Source of the DNA: Streptomyces sp. NBC_00102
Lineage (GTDB): Bacteria > Actinomycetota > Actinomycetes > Streptomycetales > Streptomycetaceae
Direction of reading: 5' to 3'
NCBI RefSeq assembly: GCF_026343115.1
Contig: NZ_JAPEMC010000001.1
Coordinates: 2,418,001-2,482,000, forward strand
Length of the DNA: 64,000 nucleotides
Made by a program: the position numbers and the translations under genes. Within the stretch, counting starts at the first letter, position 1; the number at the start of each line of letters is the position of its first letter. Positions 10,296 to 20,196 of this stretch are shown here, piece after piece. Below the pieces are notes generated by a model, which had not been told where the DNA came from, made no database searches, and saw only the letters and a list, made by a program, of their open reading frames with translations.

Positions 10296-10787
10296 CTACG
10301 CGGGGGCGGCCAGCTCCGCCCAGACGGTCTTGCCGGGGGCGTCGGGGACGCGCAGCACGCCCCAGTCCAGGCAGAGCCGCTGCACGATGAACATGCCGTG
10401 GCCGCCGGGGCGCCCGGCCCGGTGCGGGGTGCGCGGGGCGGGCTGTCCGGCGCCGTTGTCGGTGACCTCGATCCGCAGCACCTTCGAGGTGGCTCCGATC
10501 CGGAGCTCCTCGGGCCCGCCGGCGTGCAGGCAGGCGTTGGTGACCAGCTCGGAGACGACCAGCAGGACGTCCTCGGCGGCGGCGCGGCGGTCGGCGCCCT
10601 CGGCGGGCAGCCAGCCCCATTCGTGCAGGGCCTGGCGTGCGAAGTCACGGGCCATCGGGACGATGCCCGTGGCCTCCCGCAGAGAGAGGGTGCGCCACTG
10701 CCGGTCGGCCGGGACGTGTGCGGACGTGTCCGCTCCGTCCGGCTCGCGGCCGAGGCCGCCCGGCGGATGCTGCCGGGTGGTGCTCAT
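10296..10787 (-). CDS. prsI: Anti-sigma factor, GHKL serine kinase (PrsI-like)
   Basis: 163-residue RsbW/SpoIIAB-type protein that binds and inhibits a sigma-B-like factor and phosphorylates its STAS antagonist. The HATPase N-box ELVTNACLHAGG, G1 box VTDNGAG and G2-like GGHGMFIVQRL are visible. The first 35 residues are a low-complexity extension. Start ATG 10787 follows AGGTGAAG. With the STAS gene upstream and the sigma gene divergent, the set matches, from memory, S. coelicolor prsI-arsI-sigI (SCO3067-3066-3068). The symbol is by that synteny. Confidence 0.85.
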   Translation of the reverse strand: MSTTRQHPPGGLGREPDGADTSAHVPADRQWRTLSLREATGIVPMARDFARQALHEWGWLPAEGADRRAAAEDVLLVVSELVTNACLHAGGPEELRIGATSKVLRIEVTDNGAGQPAPRTPHRAGRPGGHGMFIVQRLCLDWGVLRVPDAPGKTVWAELAAPA

Positions 10788-10968
10788 CAGCGCTTCACCT
10801 CACCGATTCACCGTGTCGCCATCGAACAGATACAGGTCAGATTCTTGGGTGCGTGCCACCGCGGGCCCGCCGGATCTTCTCCTGCCCGGCGGGGCCTCGA
10901 CAACACCCGCTCCGGCCAGGGGATCGCGTGACGCGTGGGGCGGCCGGGGTGCGCGGGAGAGGGGCACC

Positions 10969-11337
10969 TCAGGTGCCCAGGGCGTCTTGGACGGTGTCGT
11001 GGACGGTGAAGACCGCCTCGGCGCCGGTGATCTCGAAGACCCTGGCGACCACGGGCAGCATGCCGGCCAGATGGACCTCCCCGCCGGCCTCCTCCGCCCG
11101 CAGGCGTGCGCCGAGCAGGACGTTCAGCCCCGTGGAGTCACAGAATTCGAGCCCTGAGCAGTCGACGACCAGGCGGACCCGGCCGTTCTCGACGGCGTTC
11201 TCCAGAGGCTCGCGGAGCAGATCGGCGGTGTGGTGATCGAGCTCACCCACCGGCGTCACGACCTCGCTCGAGCCCTCTGTCCGGGTCTCGACGAAAAGTC
11301 TTCCCCGGTTCGTACTGCCGACCGTCCCGCGGTCCAT
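10969..11337 (-). CDS. arsI: STAS-domain anti-anti-sigma factor (ArsI-like)
   Basis: 122-residue STAS protein that, when unphosphorylated, releases the sigma factor from the anti-sigma kinase. The phospho-acceptor Ser lies in the conserved LEFCDSTGLNVLLGA loop. Start ATG 11337 is preferred to the GTG 15 bp upstream because GAAGAGGGA sits at correct spacing. It is co-directional with the kinase gene, 181 bp upstream of it. Confidence 0.87.
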   Translation of the reverse strand: MDRGTVGSTNRGRLFVETRTEGSSEVVTPVGELDHHTADLLREPLENAVENGRVRLVVDCSGLEFCDSTGLNVLLGARLRAEEAGGEVHLAGMLPVVARVFEITGAEAVFTVHDTVQDALGT

Positions 11338-11519
11338 GCCGTCCCTCTTCACCGTTGGTCAGTGGGGCTTCGCGCGGCGCGCCCGCCGTCCGCATTCCTG
11401 TGTGCGCGCACCTGCCGCGACATGCGCGAAACATTACGCGTTCCGTCCGTCCCGCGGTAGCGGGAGATCTCAACAAACCGGACATAAAGCATAATTGGAG
11501 CTTGTCACTCCCACCGCCG

Positions 11520-11563
11520 AGCAGGTAAGGGTAGAGGGACACCTGCTTCATCCACCCCTTACC
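11520..11563 (+). promoter_or_regulatory. Overlapping alternative hairpins in the sigI leader
   Basis: AGCAGGT (11520-11526) pairs with ACCTGCT (11541-11547), and GGTAAGGG (11524-11531) pairs with CCCTTACC (11556-11563). The two pairings share bases and are mutually exclusive. They lie 78-121 bp upstream of the sigI start. A regulatory role is speculation. Confidence 0.3.
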
Positions 11564-11640
11564 GGCTTCGGAGGCGCCGCTTCACCGCAGCAGCACTGAA
11601 CGGCTTCGGCAGTCCTATGCCGAGACACTGGAGGAGAACC

Positions 11641-12657
11641 ATGTCACCCCGGCTCGACGATTCGCGTACCCACGGCGCGGCGTCGGCATGTCCTCAGGGA
11701 CCGACCAATTCCGACTCCCCTGCCGCGGCGGCCGTACCGGGCCCGCGCAGAAGCTCCGACGGCGACGCCGCCGGAGGCACCACCTCCGCTGCCCCCACCG
11801 GCGAGAGGGCCCCCACCGGCGAAGAGGACCCCATCGGCGACGGCCTCGAAGGACTTGAGGGCCTCCCGGAGATTCCCTCCCCCGCGACCGTCGGAGCGCT
11901 GGACGCCCGCGCGCTGTCGAAGACGCTCTTCGAGCGGCTCGACACCCTGGAGGAGGGCACCCACGCCCACGCGTACGTGCGCAACACCCTGGTCGAGCTG
12001 AACCTCGCCCTCGTGAAGTTCGCCGCCGCGCGGTTCCGTACCCGCAGCGAACCGATGGAGGACATCGTCCAGGTCGGCACCATCGGGCTGATCAAGGCGA
12101 TCGACCGGTTCGAGCTGGCCCGGGGCGTCGAGTTCCCGACCTTCGCCATGCCGACGATCATCGGCGAGATAAAGCGTTTCTTCCGCGACACCAGCTGGGC
12201 CGTGCGCGTACCGCGCCGCCTGCAGGAGCTGCGGATCGACCTGGCCAAGGCGGGCGACGAGCTGTCGCAGCGGCTGGACCGGGCGCCGACCACCGGCGAA
12301 CTCGCCGAGCACCTCGGGCTGACCCGCGACGAGGTCGCGGAGGGCCTGACGGCGAGCAACGCCTACAGCGCGGGCTCGCTGGACGCCCAGCACGACGACC
12401 ACGAGAGCGAGGGGTCCCTGGCGGACCGCATCGGCTACGAGGACCACGGCCTTGAGGGAATCGAGTACATCGAGTCCCTCAAGCCCCTGATCGCCTCGCT
12501 GTCGGCGCGCGACCGGCTGATCCTCTCGCTGCGTTTCGTCACCAACCTCACCCAGTCGGAGATCGGCGAGGAGCTCGGCATCTCGCAGATGCACGTGTCC
12601 CGGCTGCTCTCCCGGACGCTGGGCCGGCTCCGCGAGGGACTGACCGTCCAGGAGTGA
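11641..12657 (+). CDS. sigI: Sigma-B/F-type RNA polymerase sigma factor
   Basis: 338-residue sigma-70 group 3 factor. An N-terminal variable region of about 80 residues rich in Pro/Thr/Gly is followed by region 2 (EPMEDIVQVGTIGLIKAIDRF, PTFAMPTIIGEIKRFFRD), region 3 (VPRRLQELRIDLAKAGDEL) and region 4 (RFVTNLTQSEIGEELGISQMHVSRLLSRTLGRL). ATG 11641 is used rather than the ATG at 11617 because GGAGGAG ends 4 nt before it. It is divergent from its antagonist and kinase genes, giving a partner-switching module that probably responds to stress. The symbol rests on the module's resemblance to S. coelicolor sigI. Confidence 0.92.
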   Translation: MSPRLDDSRTHGAASACPQGPTNSDSPAAAAVPGPRRSSDGDAAGGTTSAAPTGERAPTGEEDPIGDGLEGLEGLPEIPSPATVGALDARALSKTLFERLDTLEEGTHAHAYVRNTLVELNLALVKFAAARFRTRSEPMEDIVQVGTIGLIKAIDRFELARGVEFPTFAMPTIIGEIKRFFRDTSWAVRVPRRLQELRIDLAKAGDELSQRLDRAPTTGELAEHLGLTRDEVAEGLTASNAYSAGSLDAQHDDHESEGSLADRIGYEDHGLEGIEYIESLKPLIASLSARDRLILSLRFVTNLTQSEIGEELGISQMHVSRLLSRTLGRLREGLTVQE

Positions 12658-12677
12658 CCCGGTTCCGACCGTCCTCG

Positions 12678-12712
12678 CGTGTGGCCGCCCGGTTCTTCCG
12701 GGCGGCCACACG
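12678..12712. terminator. Bidirectional terminator between sigI and hutI
   Basis: Perfect 15-bp stem (12678-12692 with 12698-12712) and a 5-nt loop between the convergent sigI and hutI genes. Confidence 0.88.
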
Positions 12713-12735
12713 TGCGTCTTCTCCCGGCCCGCCCC

Positions 12736-13908
12736 TCACACCACGCGGACGCCGCGCCGCCAGACTCCGGCGGCCAGCGGGACGCCCGGCCGGTAGGCGA
12801 GGTGGACGTGGCTGGGCGCGTCCAGCATCAGCAGGTCGGCGCGGGCGCCCGGAGCGATCCGGCCGACGTCCGTGCGGCGCAGGGCGGCGGCCCCGCCCGC
12901 GGTGGCGGACCACACCGCCTCGTCGGGGGTCATGCCCATGTCCCGTACGGCGAGGGCGACGCAGAACGCCACCGAGGAGGTGAAGGACGAGCCCGGGTTG
13001 CAGTCGGTGGAGAGGGCGACGGTGACACCCGCGTCGAGCAGCCGCCGGGCGTCGGGCCACTCGGCCCGGGTGGAGAACTCCGCGCCGGGCAGCAGCGTGG
13101 CGACGGTGTTCCCGGCGGCGAGGGCGTCGACGTCCGCGTCGTCGAGGTGGGTGCAGTGGTCGGCCGAGGCAGCGTCCAGTTCCACGGCGAGCCGCACGCC
13201 CGGCCCGTGGCCGAGCTGGTTGGCGTGCACCCGGGGCAGCAGCCCCTTCGCCTTCCCGGCGGTGAGGACCGCGCGGGCCTGGTCGCCGTCGAAGGCGCCC
13301 CGCTCGCAGAAGACGTCGATCCACCGGGCGTACGGGGCACAGGCGTCGAGCATCGGGCCGGTCACCAGCGCGACGTAACCGGCCGGGTCGTCCTCGTACT
13401 CCGGCGGCACCACGTGGGCGCCGAGGAAGGTGAGTTCGTCGATGAGGCCGGCGGCCAGGGCCAGCGCGCGGGCCTCGTCCGCGACGGTGAGGCCGTAGCC
13501 GGACTTGGTCTCGAGGGTGGTGGTGCCCTGGCGGAGCGCCTCGTCGAGATGGCGTACCAGCCCGGCCGCGAGCTCCTCGTCGGTGGCGGCACGGGTGGCG
13601 GCGACGGTGGTGCGGATGCCCCCGGCGGAGTACGGGCGCCCGGACATCCGGGCGTTGAACTCCTCGGTGCGGTCGCCCGCGAAGAGCAGGTGGGAGTGGG
13701 AATCGACGAACCCCGGGAGCACGGCCCGGCCGGCCGCGTCGACGGCGCGGTCGGCGGCCGGGGCCCGGTCGGCCGGGCCGGTCCACACGACGCGGTCGCC
13801 GTCGACGACGACGGCCGCGTCCCGGATCAGGCCGAGCGGGGTGCCGTCCCCCTGGGAGGGGTCGTTGGTGACCAGGCCGGAGATGCGGGTGAGGACGGTG
13901 CTCGTCAT
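12736..13908 (-). CDS. hutI: Imidazolonepropionase
   Basis: 390-residue amidohydrolase-superfamily enzyme, which opens 4-imidazolone-5-propanoate to N-formimino-L-glutamate, the third step of histidine degradation. Metal and substrate motifs are visible: [13 protein letters not shown] (HxH), [16 protein letters not shown] (His) and [10 protein letters not shown] (Asp). The start at 13908 (MTSTVLTR) gives the normal length of about 400. It is the last gene of the leftward hut operon, about 140 bp after hutF. Confidence 0.95.
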   Translation of the reverse strand: MTSTVLTRISGLVTNDPSQGDGTPLGLIRDAAVVVDGDRVVWTGPADRAPAADRAVDAAGRAVLPGFVDSHSHLLFAGDRTEEFNARMSGRPYSAGGIRTTVAATRAATDEELAAGLVRHLDEALRQGTTTLETKSGYGLTVADEARALALAAGLIDELTFLGAHVVPPEYEDDPAGYVALVTGPMLDACAPYARWIDVFCERGAFDGDQARAVLTAGKAKGLLPRVHANQLGHGPGVRLAVELDAASADHCTHLDDADVDALAAGNTVATLLPGAEFSTRAEWPDARRLLDAGVTVALSTDCNPGSSFTSSVAFCVALAVRDMGMTPDEAVWSATAGGAAALRRTDVGRIAPGARADLLMLDAPSHVHLAYRPGVPLAAGVWRRGVRVV

Positions 13909-14048
13909 CGGGGGGCTGCTCCAGTCACGTGCGGGGGCGGGGCGTGTGCGGGCGGGGCGGTGGGTGTGCGGGGCGGTGGGTGTGCGGGCGGGCCCCGGGC
14001 GTGGGGGCCGGGGCCCGGGCCGAGGCCGGCGCTCGGGGCGCGGGCGTT

Positions 14049-15386
14049 TCAGTCGCGCAGGGCGGCGATGGCGTCGGCGAGCGCCGCGGGCACGTCGTCG
14101 ATCAGGGTGTGCCGGCCGTCGCGCACCACGTGCCGGCCCGCCACCACCGTGTGCCGCACGTCCGCCGCGGTCGCAGCGAAGACTGCGGCCTCGGCGGCGA
14201 GGCGCTCCACCGGCCCCGCCGTCCTGACGGAGTCCATGGCCACCGTCGCCAGGTCGGCGGGGGCTCCGGTGACGATGCTGCCGCCCTCCGGCCTGCCGAG
14301 GGCCGCGTGCCCGGTCGCGGAGGCCGCGCGCAGCAGGGCGGCCGCCGTCCAGTGGCCGCGGATGTGGGTGCGCAGCCGCTCGTTCAGTTCCATGGCCCGC
14401 GCCTCCTCGAAGAGGTCGATCACGGCGTGGCTGTCGCTGCCGAGGGAAACGGGGGAGCCCGCCCGGTGCAGGGCGACGGCGGGGCCGATGCCGTCGGCGA
14501 GGTCCCGTTCGGTGGTGGGGCACATGCAGGTGCCGGTGCCTGAGGAGCCGATCAGCCCGATGTCCGCGTCGGTGAGGTGGGTGTGGTGGATGCCGGTGGT
14601 GCGGGGGCCGAGGACACCGTGGTCGGCGAGGAGTCGGGCCGGGGTCCGCCCATGGGCGGCGAGGCAGGCCTCGTTCTCCGCGGTCTGCTCGGAGAGGTGG
14701 ACGTGGAGCGGGGCGGCGCGGTCGGCCGCCCACTGGGCGACGGTCTCCAGCTGGTCCGCCGGGACGGCCCGTACGGAGTGGACGGCGGCGCCGATCAGGG
14801 CGTGGCCGCCGCCCCGGAGCGCGGAGGCGCGTTCGGCCCAGGCGTCCGCGGTGATGTCGGAGAAGCGGAGCTGGTGGCGGTCGGGTTCCTTGCCGAACCC
14901 GGCCGCGAGGTAGGCGGTGTCGAGCAGGGTGATGCGGATTCCGGCCTCGCCGGCGGCGGCGATCAGCGCCTCGCCCATCGCGTTCGGGTTGGCGTAGGGG
15001 GTGCCGCCGGGGGCGTGGTGCAGGTAGTGGAACTCTCCGACCGCGGTGATGCCCGCGAGGGCCATCTCGGCGTAGGTGGCGCGGGCGAGCGCGTGGTAGC
15101 TGTCCGGGGTGAGCCTGGCGGCGACCCGGTACATCCGCTCCCGCCAGGTCCAGAAGGTCCCGGAGCCCACCTGGGTGGTGGAGCGCAGCGCCCGGTGGAA
15201 GGCGTGCGAGTGCGTGTTCGCCAGGCCGGGCAGGGTGAGGCCGCGCAGCACGGTCGCGCCGGGCGGCGGGGCGGTGACGCCGGTGCGGACGGCGGTGATC
15301 CGCCCGTCCGCGACGTCGAGAGCGACCCCCGGTTCGACGTGCGTGCCGAGCCAGGCGTGGGAGAGCCAGTACGTCGTCACCTGCAT
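14049..15386 (-). CDS. hutF: Formimidoylglutamate deiminase
   Basis: 445-residue amidohydrolase-fold deiminase, converting N-formimino-L-glutamate to N-formyl-L-glutamate and ammonia (the five-step histidine route). It contains [14 protein letters not shown] (metal HxH), [23 protein letters not shown] and [15 protein letters not shown], all typical of HutF. Its start overlaps the 3' end of the M20 gene by 10 bp, so translation is probably coupled. HutF implies that a separate N-formylglutamate hydrolase is needed; no canonical hutG is in the window. Confidence 0.93.
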   Translation of the reverse strand: MQVTTYWLSHAWLGTHVEPGVALDVADGRITAVRTGVTAPPPGATVLRGLTLPGLANTHSHAFHRALRSTTQVGSGTFWTWRERMYRVAARLTPDSYHALARATYAEMALAGITAVGEFHYLHHAPGGTPYANPNAMGEALIAAAGEAGIRITLLDTAYLAAGFGKEPDRHQLRFSDITADAWAERASALRGGGHALIGAAVHSVRAVPADQLETVAQWAADRAAPLHVHLSEQTAENEACLAAHGRTPARLLADHGVLGPRTTGIHHTHLTDADIGLIGSSGTGTCMCPTTERDLADGIGPAVALHRAGSPVSLGSDSHAVIDLFEEARAMELNERLRTHIRGHWTAAALLRAASATGHAALGRPEGGSIVTGAPADLATVAMDSVRTAGPVERLAAEAAVFAATAADVRHTVVAGRHVVRDGRHTLIDDVPAALADAIAALRD

Positions 15387-16621
15387 GCGAGACCCTCCAG
15401 TACGTCGACGAGTGCGGCGACCCCGGCCGCACGGTCCTGCTCGGTGGCGTGTTCGGCGGGCGAGTGGGAGACGCCGGTGGGGTTCCGCACGAACAGCATG
15501 GCGGTCGGTACGGAAGCGGACAAAATACCCGCGTCGTGTCCCGCTCCCGTGGCGAGCACCGGTACGGGCCGCCGGTCGGGCGTGCGGGCGGCGAGGATGC
15601 GGGCGAGCTCCTCGCGCAGGGCGTGCTGGAACTCGACGACGGGCGTGAACGACTCCCGTACGACGTCCAGCGCGACGCCCGCCCGTTCGGCGTGCTCCCG
15701 GGCGGCCCGTTCGACGGCGGCGGTGAGGGTGTCGAGGGTGGCGGCGTCGGCGGCGCGCGAGTCGAGCCAGCCCCGGACGAGGGACGGCACGGCGTTGACG
15801 CCGTTGGGTTCGACGGCGACCTTGCCGAAGGTGGCCAGCGCGCCGGCGAGTCCGGCCTCCCGGCGGGCGGCGAGGACGGTCTCGGCGTACGGCAGCATCG
15901 GGTCGCGGCGGTCGGCGAGGAGGGTGGTCCCCGCGTGGTTGGCCTCGCCCCGGAAGTCGTACCGCCAGCGGCCGTGCGGCCAGATCGCGGAGGCGATCCC
16001 GACGGGGTCGCCCGTACGGTCCAGGGACCGCCCCTGCTCGACGTGGAGTTCCACGAACGCGCCGATGCGGGAGAGGCGTTCGGGGTCCGGGCCGATGGCG
16101 TCAGGGTCGTACCCGGCGGCCTCCATGGCGCGGGGCAGGGTCGTGCCCCCGGCGTCGGTGAGCAGGTGGGCCTGTTCGCGGGTGAGCCGGCCGGCCGTCA
16201 GCCGGGAGCCGGCGCAGGCCAGCCCGAAGCGGGCACCCTCCTCGTCGCCGAAGTTGACGACGGCCAGCGGGCGCGTGAACTCCGCTCCCCGGTGGTGGAG
16301 TTCGTCGAGGGCGGCGAAGGCGGAGACCACCCCGAGGGGGCCGTCGAAGGCGCCGCCGTCCGGTACGGAGTCCAGGTGCGAGCCGGTGACGACGGCGTCC
16401 CCCGCCAGGGGGTCGCCGAGCCAGGCCCACTGGTTGCCGTTGCGGTCGGTCTCGTGGACGAGCCCGCGCGCCTCGGCCTGCGCGCGGAACCACGCCCGGC
16501 AGTCGGCGTCGGCCCCGGTCCAGGCGTAGCGGCGGTAGCCGCCGGAGCCGGAGTGGCGGCCGAGGGGCGCGAGTTCGCGCCACATCTCCCGGAAGGACGC
16601 CTCTCCGTCGCGGCCGGTCAT
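15377..16621 (-). CDS. M20-family amidohydrolase (allantoate amidohydrolase-like) in the hut operon
   Basis: 414-residue Zn-dependent hydrolase of the hydantoinase/carbamoylase subfamily of M20. Ligand motifs are [18 protein letters not shown] (His, Asp), [10 protein letters not shown] (Glu-Glu), [10 protein letters not shown] (His) and GVSHSPAEH (C-terminal His). A dimerisation domain is in the middle ([16 protein letters not shown]). Annotation pipelines usually call it allantoate amidohydrolase. Its position between hutU and hutF, with 4-nt and 10-nt overlaps, points instead to the missing N-formylglutamate hydrolysis step; that is inference from context. Confidence 0.88.
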   Translation of the reverse strand: MTGRDGEASFREMWRELAPLGRHSGSGGYRRYAWTGADADCRAWFRAQAEARGLVHETDRNGNQWAWLGDPLAGDAVVTGSHLDSVPDGGAFDGPLGVVSAFAALDELHHRGAEFTRPLAVVNFGDEEGARFGLACAGSRLTAGRLTREQAHLLTDAGGTTLPRAMEAAGYDPDAIGPDPERLSRIGAFVELHVEQGRSLDRTGDPVGIASAIWPHGRWRYDFRGEANHAGTTLLADRRDPMLPYAETVLAARREAGLAGALATFGKVAVEPNGVNAVPSLVRGWLDSRAADAATLDTLTAAVERAAREHAERAGVALDVVRESFTPVVEFQHALREELARILAARTPDRRPVPVLATGAGHDAGILSASVPTAMLFVRNPTGVSHSPAEHATEQDRAAGVAALVDVLEGLACR

Positions 16622-18327
16622 CGGCGGTCGGCGGACGCGTCCCGGGATGCCGCCGGCCCGTCCGCGCCGTCGCCGCCCTCGCGCATCGGGACGCGTACGC
16701 CCCGGTCCTCCGCGACCCGCTCGGCCCCCTCGTACCCGGCGTCGACGTGGCGGATGACGCCCATGCCCGGGTCGTTGGTGAGCACCCGGCGGATCTTCTC
16801 GCCGGCCAGCGGGGTGCCGTCCGCGACGGTGACCTGCCCGGCGTGCAGGGAACGGCCCATGCCGACCCCGCCACCGTGGTGGACGGAGACCCAGGACGCT
16901 CCGGAGGCGACGTTGACCATGGCGTTCAGCAGGGGCCAGTCGGCGATGGCGTCCGAGCCGTCGAGCATGGCCTCGGTCTCCCGGTACGGGGAGGCCACCG
17001 AGCCGCAGTCCAGGTGGTCGCGGCCGATGACGAGCGGGGCGGCGAGTTCGCCGCTCGCGACCATGTCGTTGAAGCGCTCACCGGCCCTGTCGCGTTCGCC
17101 GTAGCCGAGCCAGCAGATCCGGGCGGGCAGACCCTGGAAGTGGACGCGTTCGCCGGCGAGTTCGATCCAGCGGCGGAGCGATTCGTTCTCCGGGAAGAGG
17201 TCGAGCATCGCCCGGTCGGTGCGGTGGATGTCGGAGGCCTCGCCGGAGAGCGCGGCCCAGCGGAACGGCCCCTTGCCCTCGCAGAAGAGCGGCCGGATGT
17301 AGGCGGGGACGAAGCCGGGGAAGTCGAAGGCCCGGTCGTACCCGGCGAGCCGGGCCTCGCCCCGGATCGAGTTGCCGTAGTCGAAGACCTCGGCACCGGC
17401 GTCCATGAAACCGACCATCGCCTCCACGTGCCGGGCCATCGATTCGCGGGCCCTGCGGGTGAAGTCGGCGGGCTTCTCGGCGGCGTACGCGGCCATCGCG
17501 TCGAACTCGACGCCGGTCGGCAGGTACGCCAGCGGGTCGTGGGCGCTGGTCTGGTCGGTGACGATGTCGATGGGCGCCCCGGCGGCGAGCAGTTCGGGGA
17601 GGATCTCGGCCGCGTTGCCGAGGAGCCCGATCGAGAGCGGCCTGCGGGCGTCGCGGGCCTCGGTGGCGAGCGCGAGGGCGTGGGCGACACCGTCGGCCTT
17701 TACGTCGAGGTAGCGGTGCTCGATCCGGCGCTCGATGGCGCGCGGGTCGCAGTCCACGCAGATCGCGACGCCGTCGTTCATGGTGACGGCCAGCGGCTGG
17801 GCGCCGCCCATGCCGCCGAGTCCGGCGGTGAGGGTGATGGTTCCGGCGAGGGTTCCGCCGAACCGCTTGGCGGCGACCGCGGCGAAGGTCTCGTAGGTGC
17901 CCTGGAGGATGCCCTGGGTGCCGATGTAGATCCAGGAACCCGCGGTCATCTGGCCGTACATGGTGAGGCCGAGCGCCTCCAGGCGGCGGAACTCCTCCCA
18001 GTTCGCCCAGTCGCCCACCAGGTTGGAGTTGGCGAGCAGCACCCGCGGCGCCCACTCGTGCGTCCGCATCACGCCGACCGGCCGGCCGGACTGGACGAGC
18101 ATCGTCTCGTCCTGCTTGAGCGTGCGCAGGGTACGGACCATGGCGTCGTAACTGCGCCAGTCGCGGGCCGCCTTGCCGGTGCCGCCGTAGACGACCAGCT
18201 TGTCGGGGTGCTCGGCGACCTCGGGGTCCAGGTTGTTCTGGAGCATGCGCAGGGCGGCCTCCTGCTGCCAGCCCAGGGTGCTCAGTTCGGTGCCGCGCGC
18301 GGCCCTGACGGGGCGGGGTCCTGACAT
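16618..18327 (-). CDS. hutU: Urocanate hydratase
   Basis: 569-residue urocanase, which hydrates urocanate to imidazolonepropionate using NAD+ as an electrophile. The NAD-binding glycine motif ([18 protein letters not shown]) and [16 protein letters not shown] are visible, and homology runs nearly full length ([13 protein letters not shown] near the N-terminus). Start ATG 18327 is fixed by GAGGAGG six bases upstream. It is the first gene of the operon hutU-M20-hutF-hutI. HutH, which makes urocanate, is not in the window. The last ~25 residues are a low-complexity tail. Confidence 0.96.
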   Translation of the reverse strand: MSGPRPVRAARGTELSTLGWQQEAALRMLQNNLDPEVAEHPDKLVVYGGTGKAARDWRSYDAMVRTLRTLKQDETMLVQSGRPVGVMRTHEWAPRVLLANSNLVGDWANWEEFRRLEALGLTMYGQMTAGSWIYIGTQGILQGTYETFAAVAAKRFGGTLAGTITLTAGLGGMGGAQPLAVTMNDGVAICVDCDPRAIERRIEHRYLDVKADGVAHALALATEARDARRPLSIGLLGNAAEILPELLAAGAPIDIVTDQTSAHDPLAYLPTGVEFDAMAAYAAEKPADFTRRARESMARHVEAMVGFMDAGAEVFDYGNSIRGEARLAGYDRAFDFPGFVPAYIRPLFCEGKGPFRWAALSGEASDIHRTDRAMLDLFPENESLRRWIELAGERVHFQGLPARICWLGYGERDRAGERFNDMVASGELAAPLVIGRDHLDCGSVASPYRETEAMLDGSDAIADWPLLNAMVNVASGASWVSVHHGGGVGMGRSLHAGQVTVADGTPLAGEKIRRVLTNDPGMGVIRHVDAGYEGAERVAEDRGVRVPMREGGDGADGPAASRDASADRR

Positions 18328-18439
18328 TCTGCGCCTCCTCGATCCCGGCGTACGTCCCGGTGGGCCCGGCGGCCCGGCTGGTTTCCGGCAGGACCGGCGG
18401 GGTCCCGGCCGCGAACCATCCATTCACATCCTGATGCGA

Positions 18440-18455
18440 TGAATAGTTCTAGTCA
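18440..18455. promoter_or_regulatory. Candidate operator upstream of the hut operon
   Basis: Imperfect 16-bp palindrome TGAATAGTTCTAGTCA (six of seven arm positions pair), 113 bp upstream of the hutU start in an unusually AT-rich patch. It is a plausible repressor site; the cognate regulator is unknown. Confidence 0.35.
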
Positions 18456-18988
18456 ATGGCGGGGCGGCGGACACGCCAAGGAAGACCCCGGCGAGGGCGG
18501 GCGGGAGGGGCCCGGCGGGTGTACGGCGGAGTCGGCGGGAAGGAGCGGCGAGGGCGGGCGGGAGGGGCCCGGGAGGCAGGGGGCGGAGTCCGCGGGGGGG
18601 GTCCGGCCGCCCTCGCTCCCGGCCGAAACAGAGCACCCCGGACGAGCCACTAAGGCTGACACGTGACACACGGAAGGCCGTCCGCCGGGCTCCGCCGCGT
18701 TCAAGCCAATCGACCTTTTTCGGCCGCCCATTACTTTCATCCCGCCCCCCTGCGGCCACAAAGAGACCGATACCGCCGAGAACCGGAGCAGACCGATCAA
18801 TCGCCGGGACGTCCTTCCGTCCACAACCGTCCCTTTGTCAGACTTCTCCCTTACGACTTCTCCTCAACTCCCTTACAGCGCGCTCCGCATGTACCACTGG
18901 AAAATGCCAAACGACCCCCCGGGACCGGCCACGTTGCGTAGCCTCTGGCTCACAGCTCCGTACACCATTGCCTGGAGGGGAAGCCGCG
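18456..18988. other. Intergenic region between hutU and the Roadblock cluster
   Basis: About 530 bp without a credible gene. The first 150 bp hold a GC-rich direct repeat. The rest is AT-richer and C/T-rich on the + strand and should contain the promoter of the Roadblock operon; no convincing -35/-10 pair stands out. Confidence 0.4.
18489..18572. repeat. 27-bp direct repeat
   Basis: Two identical 27-bp copies at 18489-18515 and 18546-18572 (core GGCGAGGGCGGGCGGGAGGG), 57 bp apart, in the spacer upstream of hutU. Noncoding on both strands as far as can be judged. Confidence 0.75.
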
Positions 18989-19402
18989 GTGCCGGGAATC
19001 GACGAGTGCCTGCTCGAAGTCATGAGGCTGCCCGGAGCCCGGGGCGCCGCGGTCGTCGACTGGACGAGCGGCCTCGCCCTCGGCACCATCGGCGACTCGC
19101 CCAACGGCGATCACGAGGCCACCGCCGCGGAGACCGCCGAGGTGGCCCGGATGGCGGCCGAGCAACCCGCCTTTACCCTCAGCCCGTACGCCGACGGGCG
19201 GACGGACGGCAGCGCGCGCGACGGGCTCCCGGTGGAGGACGTCATCATCACGACGCACACCGGTTACCACGTGATCCGCTTCGTGGAGACGGTCTTCGAC
19301 AGCAGCGTCTTCCTCCATCTCTGGCTGGACCGGACCGACGGCAACCTCGCCCTCGCCCGGATACGCCTGGGCGAACTGGCCGAACGGCTGGTCCTGGCAT
19401 GA
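18989..19402 (+). CDS. Roadblock/LC7-domain protein (first of cluster)
   Basis: 137-residue Roadblock/LC7 protein. The fold is recognisable from GIDECLLEVMRLPGARGAAVVDWTSG at the N-terminus, the central helix (ETAEVARMAAEQ) and the strands VEDVIITTHTGYHVIRFVE and VFLHLWLDRTDGNLALAR. Such proteins dimerise and often bind small Ras-like GTPases. GTG 18989 is chosen because GGAGGGG precedes it at correct spacing. It is similar in layout to the 20833-21207 protein, suggesting paralogy. Its stop overlaps the next start as ATGA. Confidence 0.75.
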   Translation: MPGIDECLLEVMRLPGARGAAVVDWTSGLALGTIGDSPNGDHEATAAETAEVARMAAEQPAFTLSPYADGRTDGSARDGLPVEDVIITTHTGYHVIRFVETVFDSSVFLHLWLDRTDGNLALARIRLGELAERLVLA

Positions 19403-20196
19403 GCACCAGGACGACGCCACCCGAGGTGGACCCGGCAGCCGTCCTCTCCCCGATGCTCCAGCGACTCGCCGCCGAACGCGCCACCGGCGCCCTGATGCGC
19501 GACCGCGGCACGCTCTACCTCGCCGACGGGAAGGTGGTGCACGCGGAGAGTCCGTCCACCCCCGGCATCGACGTGCTGCTCACCACGGGCGGGGCCCTGC
19601 GCCACGAGCGCTGGTGGGACGCGGTGGCCCAGGCGGGTGCCGGGCAGCGGGTCGGCCGCTACCTCGTCGACAGCGGTCATGTACCGGGCGGGGCACTGGA
19701 GTTGTGCCACCTGGGCGCGCTCTACGACGCCGCCTTCTTCGTCCTCGCCCCCACGCGTACGCCGACCAGGTTCCGGTACGGCGTGTCCCACTGGATCGGC
19801 CCGGTCCGGCCCGTCGCCGTGGGCGCCGTCGAGCGCGAGACGCTCCGGCGCCGGGAGCTGCTGGACCGGATCTGGCCGGACGCCCTGACCGACAGCTCGC
19901 CCCTCGTCCGCGCCGCCCACCCCCTGGACGCCCCGGTGCCCTCGCGCCAGCGGCACGTCCTGGAGCTGGTCGACGGCGTACGGACGGCCTCCGACATCGC
20001 CCAGGTCCTGGGGCGTTCGGCCTTCCACACCCTGGTCGACCTGCGGAGGCTCGCCGCCGCCGGGCTCGTCGAGCCCGTCCGTAAACCAGCGCTCGTGGGG
20101 GCGGCCTCGCCCGGCCGGGTCGTGCTCCCCGATGTCACGTCCGACCCGGACGTCGCTCTGCTGCGCCGGCTCCGAGATGCATTGGAGGCCCTGTGA
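19399..20196 (+). CDS. DUF4388/PATAN-like protein with C-terminal winged helix
   Basis: 265-residue protein. Residues ~10-60 (RLAAERATGALMRDRGTLYLADGKVVHAES) resemble the DUF4388 (PATAN-type) domain found in bacterial polarity and two-component systems. The middle part is unassigned. Residues ~195-235 (RHVLELVDGVRTASDIAQVLG ... LVDLRRLAAAGLVEPV) look like a winged helix. It overlaps both neighbours by 4 nt, so it is made with the flanking Roadblock proteins. The function is unknown; a scaffold or DNA-binding output for the Roadblock proteins is a guess. Confidence 0.7.
   Translation: MSTRTTPPEVDPAAVLSPMLQRLAAERATGALMRDRGTLYLADGKVVHAESPSTPGIDVLLTTGGALRHERWWDAVAQAGAGQRVGRYLVDSGHVPGGALELCHLGALYDAAFFVLAPTRTPTRFRYGVSHWIGPVRPVAVGAVERETLRRRELLDRIWPDALTDSSPLVRAAHPLDAPVPSRQRHVLELVDGVRTASDIAQVLGRSAFHTLVDLRRLAAAGLVEPVRKPALVGAASPGRVVLPDVTSDPDVALLRRLRDALEAL

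Noticed and set aside
18489..18572. Possible CRISPR-like array from the 27-bp repeats
   Set aside because: Only two copies, GC-rich, no spacer regularity and no cas genes anywhere in the window.
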